This document shows, piece after piece, positions 1 to 11,752 of a DNA stretch of 55,894 bases. A program made the translations under genes and the position numbers. Position 1 is the first letter of the stretch. The number at the start of each line of letters is the position of its first letter. Under the pieces are notes generated by a model. That model made no database searches and had not been told where the DNA came from. It worked only from the letters and a program-made list of their open reading frames with translations. The stretch comes from Oligoflexus sp. (GTDB taxonomy: Bacteria; Bdellovibrionota_B; Oligoflexia; Oligoflexales; Oligoflexaceae): NCBI GenBank assembly GCA_014378195.1, contig JACMOC010000075.1:1-55894 (forward strand). Direction: 5' to 3'.

Positions 1-3000
1 GTGATATGCAGCGCAATCGTTTGCCCTGCTTTGTAGACTCCGTTTGCTGTGGAACTCGAAATGTTGGAAACAGTTGGAGCACTCGTGTCAATCGTTACGG
101 TGCCTGTCGATGCGATCCAGCTTGAAAGGTTGCCGGAAAGATCTTCACCTTGGACACAGCCGAAGTATGTGATTCCATTTGTTCCGATGATCGAGCCAGG
201 AGACGCGGTTGATGTACTTGCGGAAGTACAGCCTGTAGAGCAGTCGTTAGCGGTACAGAGTTTGAGATTATGTGTTTTAAAATGTCCATCAGTGGATGGG
301 GTCCAAGTCATTGAAACGTTTGCGGAACTGCTCGAAGGACTGGCAAAAGCCACAAGACTGGGATCGGTTGGGGCGATGGCATCGATTATGATGGCACGAC
401 CATTACCCAAAGAACTGACAGCGCCAGGAGCCGCGAGTGTCAGCGTCGCATCGTTGCCAGAGACATCACGAATAGTTCCGCCTGCGAGGGCCAATGCCGA
501 TGTTGATTGGTAATCCAAGTTCGAATTTGTATCGCCAGCGACGACTGTATAGTTAAACAGGAGGTGTGTACTTCCAGATCCCGAGACGTAAACAGCGTTA
601 TGGTCCGTCGTTCCCATCTCTAGGAGCAAGGTAGGGGTGCCTGTTACAAAGACATTTTCGCTGAAATCGACCGATACGGGTACGAGTTGACTTTGTTTGT
701 ACGCGCCATCGACCAGTGTGGTTGTTACGCCGGTCACGGTCGGAGCCGTGGTATCGATCGAAATCGTCGCAAGACTTGCGGCCCATGATCCGAGGTTTCC
801 CGCTGTATCAATGCCTTGAACGCAGCCGTAGTATGTTGCCCCTGAGGTGCCTGTGAGACTAACGGGCGATGTGGCACTCGTTGTCGCGCTGGTACAGCCT
901 GTCGAGCAATCGTTTGCAGTACAGAGTGTTACGTTATGTGTGCTCAGGTTGGTGTCGGGCGCTATGGCAAAGCTTAAGCTAACCGCCGTGGTCGAGCTAT
1001 AGGGCGAAGCAAAGCCGAGTGAACTTGCGAGACCTGGCGCTGTCGTATCAATGATGAGAGCTTTGTTGAAACCGAGAGATCCTCCGCCGCCAGGACTTGG
1101 AAGAGTGAGGTCTGCGTTATGCAAAGCGCTGTCCTGAATAGTTCCGCCAGCGAGCGACAAGGCGTTTATTGTGTTGTATTCAAGATCAGCAGTGGTATCA
1201 GCTGCTTGGACAGTATAATTGAAAATCAACGCAGTTGTGCCGCTTCCGCTCGTGTAAGTTGCCGAATGATCAGTTGCGCCTGTTTCTAAAAGCAGGACTG
1301 GGTTGCCCGTGACGTTGACGACCTTTGAAAAGATTACGGTGATGGGAACGAGCTGAGCGACTTTGTAAGAGCCGTTCGCTAAGGCGGAAGTCACTGAAGT
1401 GATTGTGGGATTCGAACTATCAATCGAAACCGCGCCTGCTGAAGCGAGCCAAGCACTCAAGTTTCCAGCTTGGTCGGAGCTTTGCACACAACCATAGTAA
1501 CTGTTACCGGAAACGCCTGAGAGAGCCGCGGGTGTACTTAGGCTTGTGACGACGCCAAGGCATGAGGTTGAGCAATCGTTGCTCGAACAAAGTTTGGCAT
1601 TGGTGGTGCTGAAGTTGGTGTCAGATCCTGCTGTATAATTGAGATTCACAGCCACTGTATTGCTTGTTGCTGAGCTAAAGTTGACGCCGGATGGAGCGGT
1701 TGGGTTGGTGGTGTCGAGCGAAATGTTTTTATGCCCGGCAATGGAATTCACGCCGCCCAGGGCTGGCAGAGTGAGGCTGGCGTTGTTGCCTGCACTATCC
1801 TTGATCGTGCCGCTAGCCCCAAGGGTCAAAGCATTCGTAGCAAAAGCATCGAGATCCGTTGCTGTATCGCCTGCGGTGACGGTGTACTGGAAAGTAAGGA
1901 CATTGGTGCCGCTTCCCGAACTATAAACAGCACTATTATCAGTCGCGCCGGTTTCGAGTTTGAGGGAAAGCTGCGAGAGGTTAGTGACGACGACGTTTTC
2001 AGAAAAGGTGACCTGGAGTGAGATCACCTGGCCTGCTTTGTAAGAGCCGTTGGTCGTACTTGAATTCACATCAGAAATTGTTGGGGCAGTGAGGTCAATA
2101 ACAACCGGGCTCGTCGATGCTGTCCAGGAACTGAGGTTCCCAGCACTGTCGAGCCCTTGTACGCAACCATAGTAGGTGCCTTCCAAGCCGTTAAGCGAAA
2201 CGCTTGATCCTACAGCAGGCGAGGGTCCGCTACAACTGCTTGAGCAGTCGTTGGAACTACAGAGTTTTGCTTGGTGACCGCTGAGAAAGAGATCGCTTGA
2301 AGGCGTGAAGTTTAATGGTACGCTGCCGCTCATACTAAGCGGGCTTGTGAAATTAACGTTAGAAGGCGCAGTCGGGTTCGTTGTATCAAGTACAATGGTT
2401 TTATGAGCTGCTAACGTATGGACTCCCGAAGGCAGCGCAAGTGAAAGGGGGCCGCCAGCAACACACGAAATGAGTCCGTTTGAGACCACTGTCAGGGCCG
2501 ATGCGTCTGTAAAATCCAGATCGCTCGTGTTGTCTGCAGGCCTTACGATATAATGGAATGTAAGGCTGTTTGTCCCACTGCCGCTCGTATAGGACGCATA
2601 GCCGGGAGTCGCGCCGCTGGCGAGTGCCAGGCTGATATTTGAGCCGTTTGAGACTAAAACAGCTTCGCTGAACAGAACATTGATGTCGATGCCGTCGCCG
2701 GCTTTGTAAAATCCGTTTGCTGTTGGACTCGTTACATCCACAACGGTTGCGCTCGCGGCAACCACAGAGATTGAGGTATCGGAAGGTGTCCATGAAGAGA
2801 GGTTTCCGGCGAGATCTCGTCCTCTTACGCAAGCGTAGAGGGTTGAACCCAGAGTGGCCGTAAGGTTGATGTGATCGTCGGCGGTGGTAAGGGAGGTCCC
2901 GCAGCTTGTATTGCAGTCAGATGCCGAGCAGAGTTTGACCAGGTGATCCTGAAAATTGAGGTCAGTGCTCATAGTCCAGAAAAGGTCAAACTGCGGACCC

Positions 3001-3330
3001 GCGCTCACCGAACTCGCGAAATGCACGTTGATAGGTGAGGTAGGAGATTTAGTGTCTATAAGTATATTGCTGGTCTCGGCCAGAGAGTGGGCGGACCCCG
3101 TGACGGGTAAACTTAGGGCCACAGGTCTACCTTGGGAATCGTTGATACTACCGTCGCCGGAAAAGCTAACAAAGCTGCTGGCGTCCAGGCGAGAGCTGTT
3201 GTCACCCATCGCTACTTTATATGAAAATTCAATGTCTTGGGTGCCACTTCCAACTTTATAGTTCGCTACCATGTTGTGGGTGTCGCCCGATAGTATCAGC
3301 GTAGGTCTACCTTGGACGGTGACGTTTTCG
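1..3330 (-). repeat. About 222-codon tandem protein repeat (five copies plus a partial)
   Basis: The recurring codons for the LC..(N/S)DC motif lie near 255, 921, 1587, 2259 and 2928. The spacings are therefore 666, 666, 672 and 669 bases, all multiples of three. Each unit is one SGSGT-type sandwich plus one Cys-containing fibronectin-like module. Copies are clearly related in protein but divergent in DNA, so the array is old rather than freshly expanded. A further sandwich module starts at the left edge. Confidence 0.85.
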
Positions 3331-4124
3331 GAAAAGTGCACACTGATGGTGAAGGTGTCGCCGGCTTTGTAAACCGCTGGTGATGGGGCGCTCAAAACAA
3401 AATCAGCTTGCAAACGTTTGGCGGTCGCTTTTTTGATGAAATGTGTACAGGTCGGGCTGAGGATTTTTCCAGCCCGTCCTTGTATGCAAAGATCGTAGTC
3501 TTTGCTGTCGTCAAAGGGGTCGAGCGTTAGGGTTGAACCCGCAACGGATATAGTTTTTCCATCGCCCGTGACGTCATAAGACTGAGCTCCGTCGACTCTG
3601 TCCCAGCTGAGCACGAGCTTATTATCTTGAACGATTGATTGAATGGGCCCGACGTCCGTCATCGCTGATTTCATGATGAGGAAGTTGGCCCAGCCCTTAT
3701 CAGGCGTTATGAAAAACACATAGTAGGATTTGCCGTCAAGCTCACCATCGTACGTAAAGGGAGTGCCTGCGGCAACATATCCCGCTATGGAGATGTTTTT
3801 GAAGAATTCTTTGGGCAACTTCGCGGAGGTTGTTTTCTGAAGGATCGGAGCCGTGAGTTTCATGTTTCCCGATTGAAGAGCTTCGGGAAGTTCGGTTACC
3901 TTCAGGAGGTACACGTCTTGAGACAGCGTTGTTCGGTTGTTTTTCAGCGCGAGGTTGAGGCGGCCTTCCGTATCGAAGGGAGGGTTTACGACGACCAGTT
4001 TTATGCGCGACGCAGTGCCCGGCACATAAACCGCAAAGTCTTCACACGCGGTCACAAACAGAAGCAGGAGCCCCATTAGCGGTAAGGCGCATGATTTCCA
4101 GAATCTGTGTAAATGATTTAGCAT
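1..4124 (-). CDS. Giant repeat lipoprotein, 5'-complete, C-terminus off the window
   Basis: The frame is open from an ATG at 4124 to the left edge, so at least 1374 residues are encoded and the 3' end lies outside. The N-terminus is a lipoprotein signal peptide (basic MLNHLHRFWK, hydrophobic core, lipobox VTAC with Cys27). After a roughly 200-residue unique region with one fibronectin-like segment, two modules alternate. One is a beta-sandwich module with FSENV...TG.P.L, YxSGSGT, YTVxAGDT and IDTTAP motifs, as in large bacterial surface proteins. The other is a fibronectin-III-like module with KLCxxNDCSxxC and YYGCVQGxDxAGNLSSW. The motif cysteines suggest disulfides and hence an exported location. 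I infer an envelope-anchored adhesin or stalk. The start fits the signal peptide, with a GGGTGGGA purine run just upstream. No catalytic domain is visible in this part. Confidence 0.85.
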   Translation of the reverse strand, partial: MLNHLHRFWKSCALPLMGLLLLFVTACEDFAVYVPGTASRIKLVVVNPPFDTEGRLNLALKNNRTTLSQDVYLLKVTELPEALQSGNMKLTAPILQKTTSAKLPKEFFKNISIAGYVAAGTPFTYDGELDGKSYYVFFITPDKGWANFLIMKSAMTDVGPIQSIVQDNKLVLSWDRVDGAQSYDVTGDGKTISVAGSTLTLDPFDDSKDYDLCIQGRAGKILSPTCTHFIKKATAKRLQADFVLSAPSPAVYKAGDTFTISVHFSENVTVQGRPTLILSGDTHNMVANYKVGSGTQDIEFSYKVAMGDNSSRLDASSFVSFSGDGSINDSQGRPVALSLPVTGSAHSLAETSNILIDTKSPTSPINVHFASSVSAGPQFDLFWTMSTDLNFQDHLVKLCSASDCNTSCGTSLTTADDHINLTATLGSTLYACVRGRDLAGNLSSWTPSDTSISVVAASATVVDVTSPTANGFYKAGDGIDINVLFSEAVLVSNGSNISLALASGATPGYASYTSGSGTNSLTFHYIVRPADNTSDLDFTDASALTVVSNGLISCVAGGPLSLALPSGVHTLAAHKTIVLDTTNPTAPSNVNFTSPLSMSGSVPLNFTPSSDLFLSGHQAKLCSSNDCSSSCSGPSPAVGSSVSLNGLEGTYYGCVQGLDSAGNLSSWTASTSPVVIDLTAPTISDVNSSTTNGSYKAGQVISLQVTFSENVVVTNLSQLSLKLETGATDNSAVYSSGSGTNVLTFQYTVTAGDTATDLDAFATNALTLGASGTIKDSAGNNASLTLPALGGVNSIAGHKNISLDTTNPTAPSGVNFSSATSNTVAVNLNYTAGSDTNFSTTNAKLCSSNDCSTSCLGVVTSLSTPAALSGVSGNSYYGCVQSSDQAGNLSAWLASAGAVSIDSSNPTITSVTSALANGSYKVAQLVPITVIFSKVVNVTGNPVLLLETGATDHSATYTSGSGTTALIFNYTVQAADTTADLEYNTINALSLAGGTIQDSALHNADLTLPSPGGGGSLGFNKALIIDTTAPGLASSLGFASPYSSTTAVSLSFAIAPDTNLSTHNVTLCTANDCSTGCTSATTSATSPVSLTGTSGATYYGCVQGIDTAGNLGSWAASLATISIDTTAPTVTGVTTTLVDGAYKQSQLVPVSVDFSENVFVTGTPTLLLEMGTTDHNAVYVSGSGSTHLLFNYTVVAGDTNSNLDYQSTSALALAGGTIRDVSGNDATLTLAAPGAVSSLGNGRAIIIDAIAPTDPSLVAFASPSSSSANVSMTWTPSTDGHFKTHNLKLCTANDCSTGCTSASTSTASPGSIIGTNGITYFGCVQGEDLSGNLSSWIASTGTVTIDTSAPTVSNISSSTANGVYKAGQTIALHI

Positions 4125-4341
4125 CCGATCCCACCCTTTTGTATGAGGTCGGATGGTTGGGGGATAGCTTGAGTTAATTTTTTTTTATAAATTTTTGGGC
4201 GGATTTAGGAAATTTTTTTGAAAGTTACTTCAATGATATCATGTTGTTGAATATATAAAAAATTCATCATCAATAAACGATAACTTTTCTGAAACCTTAT
4301 AAGTCAGTTAACAAATTACAGCATTCGCGATTTCCCGGGCC

Positions 4342-5055
4342 TTATTCCCCGAGGTGGGCAATAAGCCACTGTTTCTTTTCGCCCGAAGCCGCAATCTTTT
4401 GGGGTCTCCATCCCGCACCTTCGAGATTGTCCCGAACAAGGCGAGCAACGCTGTACGTTGCTAGACAAACGTCCGAGGCAGCCGCCGCTGCTACTTTTGC
4501 GAACCACTCAACGGTCCAAAGCTCGGGATTTTTCTTTGAAGAAAATGCATCCTGCCAGATAAAATGAAAACGATATTCACTCAAATCAGCGTGCACGGCA
4601 TCGATGACCGCAACGTTCCAAACGAACACCTTATTCGTCATTGGATGTTGGAAGCGACTCTGCCATCCGCCCCCTGTCTTGATTAAAGTCAAAGACCAGG
4701 TTTTCCAATTTTCGGACCAGCCTTCTTTCCAAGCGGTGTCGGGCGCGACCAGAGCCTCTAAAAGTGCCTCAGTATGCTCAAGGCTGAGCATTGTGAGATC
4801 ACAGAGGCCTTCGCCCTTCATCCACAGCTCAAGGGTCATGAGGGCGTTGTAGCCAAGTCCTAACCCGACGTCGAGTACACCGAGTGCTTCCTGTCGCTCT
4901 GCGAGGCACGCTGCGTATCCGCTGGCTTTCATGTAGAGGTCTTCCGTTTCGCGTCGCGCGCCTGTTTTGGAGTGAAATTCTTCATCGTATACAGGGTGAC
5001 GTATTGTAAAGCTTCCGTCGTTCGTTCTGACCTGATCCTTTTTGAAGCTTTCCAC
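4342..5055 (-). CDS. MnmC-like (DUF752) SAM-dependent tRNA methyltransferase
   Basis: A 237-residue protein matching the N-terminal methyltransferase half of MnmC, which methylates the aminomethyl group during mnm5s2U34 synthesis in wobble uridines. Visible family features are YDEEFHSKTGARRE near residues 23-36, the SAM-binding loop VLDVGLGLGYN (60-70), and the DAFSSKKNPELWT block (169-181) followed by LATYSVA. The FAD-dependent oxidoreductase half of bifunctional MnmC is absent, as in stand-alone MnmC-type methyltransferases. It ends about 220 bp upstream of the divergently placed repeat lipoprotein, and a tRNA-Pro gene lies just upstream. Substrate assignment is by family only. Confidence 0.82.
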   Translation of the reverse strand: MESFKKDQVRTNDGSFTIRHPVYDEEFHSKTGARRETEDLYMKASGYAACLAERQEALGVLDVGLGLGYNALMTLELWMKGEGLCDLTMLSLEHTEALLEALVAPDTAWKEGWSENWKTWSLTLIKTGGGWQSRFQHPMTNKVFVWNVAVIDAVHADLSEYRFHFIWQDAFSSKKNPELWTVEWFAKVAAAAASDVCLATYSVARLVRDNLEGAGWRPQKIAASGEKKQWLIAHLGE

Positions 5056-5193
5056 GGTAAACTCTCATGAATGACATAGCCTGAGCGCCAGTATTTCCTT
5101 CATAATCCGGATTCTTTGATCTTGCGAGCAGTTTTTGAATCTCATGAGTTGACGAGCGCTAAAATTATTTGTTAGAAGGTGGTTCCTAAGAAA

Positions 5194-5269
5194 CGGGGCG
5201 TAGCGCAGTTGGTAGCGCGCGTGGTTTGGGACCATGAGGTCGCAGGTTCGAATCCTGTCGCCCCGACCA
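5194..5269 (+). tRNA. tRNA-Pro, anticodon UGG
   Basis: The cloverleaf can be folded by eye. The acceptor CGGGGCG (5194-5200) pairs with CGCCCCG (5259-5265). The D-stem is GCGC/GCGC around AGTTGGTA. The anticodon stem CGTGG/CCATG encloses the loop TTTGGGA with anticodon TGG, and the T-arm is GCAGG TTCGAAT CCTGT. Discriminator A is followed by an encoded CCA (5267-5269). UGG reads CCA and, by wobble, other proline codons. Confidence 0.97.
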
Positions 5270-5326
5270 TCTCTTCATTGAGACGGTTAAAAAGGTTCTT
5301 AGGTATTGGTCCCCTTGTGGGATACA

Positions 5327-5364
5327 GCAAAAAGCCGAAGTCGTAACTGACTTCGGCTTTTTGC
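5327..5364. terminator. Bidirectional Rho-independent terminator after tRNA-Pro
   Basis: A 16-bp perfect stem, GCAAAAAGCCGAAGTC (5327-5342) with GACTTCGGCTTTTTGC (5349-5364), has a 6-nt loop. A-tract and T-tract flanks let it work on both strands. It can end the tRNA transcript rightward and the aldo/keto reductase remnant leftward. Confidence 0.9.
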
Positions 5365-5419
5365 ATTGCCCCAATCCTGTATTCCGGTAGAACGTGCACT
5401 TCAGTGCCTATGAAGTAAC

Positions 5420-5905
5420 TTATGTGTAATCCGACCAACTCTTTACTGCGTGACCTCCATAAACAAGCTGTCGAATGTAAGGCGAAACCAAACTGTCCGA
5501 AAACTCGGGAATGAGGGCACTGGCTGCTGAAAGTCGCCGAGTCTGATCTGTCGTTAATTCGACATGCAATGCGCCCAAGTTATCCTCAAGTTGCGATAAT
5601 TTGCTCGCTCCGATCAGCGTAGAGGCTACACCTGGTTGATTCATAACCCAAGCCAGGGCGATCTGAGATATTGAGGCGTTTTGTTCTTTGGCGATCTGGC
5701 CCACGACTTCGAGTATCTCCCAGTTTCTATCGGTGAACTTACTGTCACCAAAGGGATTGGCACCGCTCAGCCTTCCAGCGCCTTTCGCATTTTCTTTTTT
5801 GTATTTTCCTGTGAGGAAACCTCCTGCAAGTGGACTCCAGGGAATAATTCCCATCCCCGCATCGAGCGCTGAAGGTGTGTGCTCGCGCTCGATCGCTCGG
5901 GCGAC
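5420..5905 (-). pseudogene. Aldo/keto reductase, C-terminal fragment
   Basis: The frame encodes the second half of an aldo/keto reductase barrel: GMGIIPWSPLAGGFLTGKY, then SISQIALAWVMNQPG, TLIGASKLSQLEDNLGAL and the C-terminal helix. The N-terminal half with the catalytic Asp-Tyr-Lys-His set is missing. Homology starts around EREHTPSALDAG. A TGA precedes it in frame, and the DNA immediately upstream reads as the 3' end of a catalase-family gene in another frame. This is best explained by a deletion that fused two genes. The longest open frame with an ATG starts at 5854. A functional enzyme is very unlikely. Confidence 0.8.
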
Positions 5906-6039
5906 TCAGACATCCGCTTTCCAAAGGAGATCGCGTACGCTGGAGATCGGAATTTTAAGATCGGATCATCCGATGGCTCGATTCCTTCCGCTAAAAAGTT
6001 AGGGTCAAAGTTGATTTTGTTGCAGGCACTTTCATCCTG

Positions 6040-6066
6040 GAGCTGAGCTGAGCTGAGCTGAGCTGA
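6040..6066. repeat. Pentanucleotide microsatellite (GAGCT)5 within the catalase-like gene
   Basis: Five tandem 5-bp units plus GA lie inside the coding region between the LTIS and QDESACNKINFDP segments. Because 5 is not a multiple of 3, unit number sets the frame. By hand translation the two flanking frames join when the copy number is a multiple of three, so five copies breaks the frame. Confidence 0.9.
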
Positions 6067-6376
6067 TTGTGAGGAGTCCTAGTCCAACCTTCTTTCGGGA
6101 TTCCGGCCAAGGCTTGCTTGGGTCTATAAGGCTATCGCTGTTTTCAGCGAGTACGGCTTCCATAGTCCACGCTGGCTTGCTGGCGGCCCTATTCAAAAGT
6201 TCGGAGGAAAGATAGTTCTTATCCTTGCCAGCCAGTTCCGATTTCGACAGGAATTTTTCACCGCCGTTAGAGATAAAGTTCCAGCGTACGTCCTTGGATT
6301 TACCGGTCGCGTTCGTAAACTTGAATGCGTGAAGGCAGTGATAGTTTTGAGTGGCAAAACTTACAGGAGCTGGATA

Positions 6377-6384
6377 CCCCCCCC
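6377..6384. repeat. C8/G8 homopolymer at a frameshift
   Basis: Eight C on the plus strand (eight G in the coding sense) sit exactly where the catalase-family reading frame shifts by one. Seven G would give FEFVGGYPAPVSFA and restore the family sequence. It could be a mutation, a slippage-prone tract or a sequencing error. Confidence 0.9.
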
Positions 6385-6895
6385 ACAAACTCAAAAAATT
6401 GAGCTGACTGGGGGTGCTTTTTTTGAAAGGCAGCAATGTCCTCGGGGCTCTTCAGATGCAAGAGATCATTAAATCCTTCAGGAGTGGCAACGGGAAAAAC
6501 CGGGACGTTTAGCATCGACATATTGCTTATCTGGCCAGCGGAGCTTTTAAATTCATGAGCCATGCCGCGCGGCAACATTCCCTTATCATCCGAGTCAGGT
6601 GCGCTTCCTGGATTAGAGAATCGGCCGATAAAGGAGACCACATCTCCGGAAAACAAAAACGACTTCAAGAGAGCTTTAGCCTCTTTCGATGCCTTGAAAG
6701 TTCCTTCGATTCATACGCCCTTGGCATGGTTGCGACGAAATCCTGGGTGATGTCCCGTTGCTTCCATCGTTTCGACTACCTGTATAGGTGTTACTGAATT
6801 TGCGGTTTCACTATAAGCAGAAAAAGAAGCCAGAAAAGCTCCAACTGCTGCAGAAATAGATCTCTTCATACTTATCTCTCTATGAACCCGCTGTG

Positions 6896-6934
6896 AAAAA
6901 AGTGCCGGCATCTCTGGATTGAGCGATGCCGACA
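6896..6934 (-). terminator. Rho-independent terminator of katG
   Basis: Read on the minus strand, TGTCGGCATC, a 12-nt loop and GATGCCGGCA are followed by C and six T. It lies about 15-50 bases after the katG stop and before the catalase-like start at 6869, so the two genes are probably not co-transcribed at full level. Confidence 0.8.
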
Positions 6935-6947
6935 ACTGTCGTTTAAT

Positions 6948-9625
<2,678 letters not shown>

Positions 9626-10122
9626 TTTCGACCGTGAGATGAAGCGCTGCGACTAATGTGCCAATTACGTTCCAGTGAAAATTGTGAGTCCGAAAAAAAA
9701 GCGTTTAGCTGCCCACCAAAAGCTTTGAAAGACCTTTGATAATCCTCTTACGGTTTAAGTCTTTAATTCCAAAATAAATTTGTTTCATGAACCCAATCCT
9801 TTTGTCTTCAAAAATCAGTATCGACGAATCTTTGTGATCAATAAAATAGATAATCTATATATAGCGATAAATTATAACTATCATTAACGCTACGCTGAGT
9901 TCCTACATCCTAACATAGCCGATAAGACACCCTAAAGATGTGTCCAGTATGCGGTGGTTCAAAGATGTGGTTCGGCACTGAATCCGTCAAGGCGGGCTAT
10001 CATCACGGCTGTTTTTATTAAACGATTCTCGACACATGAAACATGAAAAAGGATGGCTTATTCGCGAGATTTCAGAATCTCGTTTCAATCATCCATCGCT
10101 AGCGTTTGCAGAGACGGTCCTA
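9626..10122. other. Non-coding, AT-rich spacer between decayed genes
   Basis: I see no supportable gene. The stretch 9835-9895 is very AT-rich, with short ATAG...CTAT and TATAACTAT-like dyads reminiscent of peroxide-regulator sites, but no match is convincing. A 7-bp hairpin (CGAGATT/AATCTCG) lies at 10065-10082 without a T-tract. Confidence 0.5.
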
Positions 10123-10550
10123 CTAATCTGAGGTTTTAGCGCTCTTGTCATCCTCTGATTTGTGGAGAGACATGTTTATAAAAGGTGTGGCAGCTCCCGT
10201 GATTTGGGGCAAAACACCATTCCATTTATCAATCGCTTTACTTTGGATCAAATTGGAATTGAGGGTTAGCTGCAGGAGGCGGGTGCCTTCGGCTTCGGCT
10301 CGAGCTCTGACTAGTACGGATTGAGCTTCCCCTTCAGCCTTCGCAACGGCTGCCTTGGCGAGCGTTTCTTGTTTCTGTAATTCGTATTCAGCTTGCTGAG
10401 CCTGTTGCTGGCCGGCCATCTTCTGTTGCATTTGAGCTTCAATCGCAGCCGGAAGATGGCTAGCGCCCAGGTTAATCTTGTCCAGCCTAAAGCCCATTTT
10501 TTCAAGCTCGCCTTGGAGAGCTTTCTGAATTCCATTTTCCGAAACCCCTT
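10123..10550 (-). pseudogene. Truncated duplicate of the band-7 (SPFH) gene
   Basis: It encodes the last 125 or so residues of the band-7 protein found intact at 13607-14554: FRLDKINLGASHLPAAIEAQ, a Gln/Ala/Glu-rich coiled coil and FINMSLHKSEDDKSAKTSD. DNA similarity is high and begins at the same stop-codon region. It breaks off abruptly after GAATTCCATTTT (about 10541, matching about 14026), where unrelated sequence takes over. No start codon or ribosome-binding site is in the right place. The copies flank the kinase fragment and the IS630 remnant, which suggests a duplication followed by insertion and deletion. Confidence 0.85.
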
Positions 10551-10563
10551 CATACCAAGGCCT

Positions 10564-10839
10564 TCATATTGTCAGGCTTATTTCCGCGCAAAGTCCGAGT
10601 TTAAATCGCTGATGGGGCTCATGCGTACAAGCCCACTGAGCCAGGCCTGCATTATCAGCGAGAGAATGATTGAAGACATCGAGGTATTTCGCACTGCTTT
10701 TTGAAACTATTTCAAAAACCCCTGGGATAGCCGGCGAATTATTTCCTATAGCATAGCTAAGTGACGGAAAAACGGCAGCGATCGTGAATAGGAAACTTGA
10801 GTATAGAATGTTTTTTTATGGCGCGTCGTCCTTTAACAT
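10564..10839 (-). pseudogene. Possible exported-protein fragment with an early stop
   Basis: From ATG 10839 the frame reads MLKDDAP, a TAA at 10816-10818 inside an A7 run, then KNILYSSFLFTIAAVFPSLS, which resembles a signal peptide, and about 60 further residues to a stop at 10564. The family is not recognised. It could be chance coding; the signal-peptide-like stretch is the only support. Confidence 0.25.
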
Positions 10840-11086
10840 TTTCCTTGATGGGCTAAGCTTTAGCCCTCCCGCTAGCGATAGGCAAAAACCATAGGTCCAT
10901 CAAGATAAAATGTGTTTACATCGCTGGTTTTAGATTAGCTTTAAATCTTCTTGAATCTAAGCGTTTGAGATTCGCGCTATGGGTAAAAAGTAGCTCCAAA
11001 GCTTGCGTATGAATTCCCGCTAAGTCTGTCTTCATACATTTGACCGATAATGATATGCGGCCGGAAATTCGCTAATGAATCCGCGA

Positions 11087-11752
11087 CTACCTATTTGTAA
11101 AGTGTTCGATGATATGGATGAGTTCCTGAGGATTAATTGGTTTGGTTAAATGAAAATCACAGCCTGCTTCGCGCGTCTTCAAGCGCTCACTTCCCATCGC
11201 GTGAGCTGTGAGAGCTACTATCGGTTTGCTATATCCTTTCGCTCTCAGAATGCGCGTGGCTTGATAGCCATCCATCAAAGGCATCTGCAAATCCATAAGA
11301 ATGATATCGTAATGTTCTTCAAATGCTTTTTTGACCGCTATCTGTCCGTTTTGAGCAATCTCAACAGTGGCGCCATGATTTGCCAATATTGTAGCGACGA
11401 GTAGCTGATTATCCAACGCATCTTCAGCTAAAAGGATTCGTTTCCCTTCGAGTGCGTGAGACTCATCGTCGAGGATTCGCGCGGAGGCTGTTTTTCGGCC
11501 CAAGGTGGAAGGGAGCCCGGCGACGAGAGAAAAGGTGAAGGTACAGCCCTTATCTGAATCGTTTGTGCTGAGAGAAACATCCCCGCCGAGAGCAACTGCA
11601 AGCTTACGCGATAAGAACAGCCCTAGACCTGTTCCACCAAACCGTCGTGAGGTGCTTTCGTCCGCCTGACTAAAGGGCTGAAAGAGCTTTGCGATATCTA
11701 CGGCCGACAGGCCGATCCCCGTATCGCGAACGGCTATGGTAATCAGAGCCAT
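11087..11752 (-). pseudogene. Hybrid histidine kinase, 3' fragment (ATPase C-lobe plus receiver)
   Basis: The frame starts inside a HATPase domain: VRDTGIGLSAVDIAKLFQPF, then the G2 box RRFGGTGLGLFLSRKLAVAL. A complete receiver follows (RILLAEDALDNQ, phospho-acceptor Asp in IILMDLQMP, ALTAHAM, LTKPI). The dimerisation/phospho-acceptor domain and the N box are missing, and the sequence upstream of 11752 is AT-rich and non-coding. It is therefore a 5'-truncated remnant, although the receiver alone could still fold if expressed. It lies within the decayed region. Confidence 0.75.

Larger units (their letters stand above)
5905..6869 (-). pseudogene. Catalase-family (SrpA-like) peroxidase, multiply disrupted
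   Basis: Three pieces join into one exported catalase-family peroxidase. Piece 1 starts at ATG 6869 with a signal peptide (MKRSISAAVGAFLASFSAYS) and reads HHPGFRRNHAKGV up to a TGA at 6711-6713. Piece 2 continues in the same frame (IEGTFKAS, FSGDVVSFIGRFSNPG, NVPVFPVATPEGF). Piece 3 (YHCLHAFKFTNATGK, WTMEAVLAENSD, KPWPESRKKVGLG) is in another frame, reached if the 8-G run at 6377-6384 had seven G. A third break is the (GAGCT)5 tract at 6040-6066, beyond which the family C-terminus (INFDPNFLAEGIEPSDDPIL, SPAYAISFGKRM) continues. It lies downstream of katG behind a terminator. The product would have been a periplasmic haem peroxidase. Confidence 0.82.

Noticed and set aside
1..3330. Regularly spaced repeats as a CRISPR array
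   Set aside because: The period is ~666 bp and in frame, so it reflects protein domain repeats.
9835..9895. ATAG/CTAT and TTATAACTAT-like motifs resembling OxyR or PerR sites
   Set aside because: Spacing does not match either consensus and the position is about 650 bp from katG.
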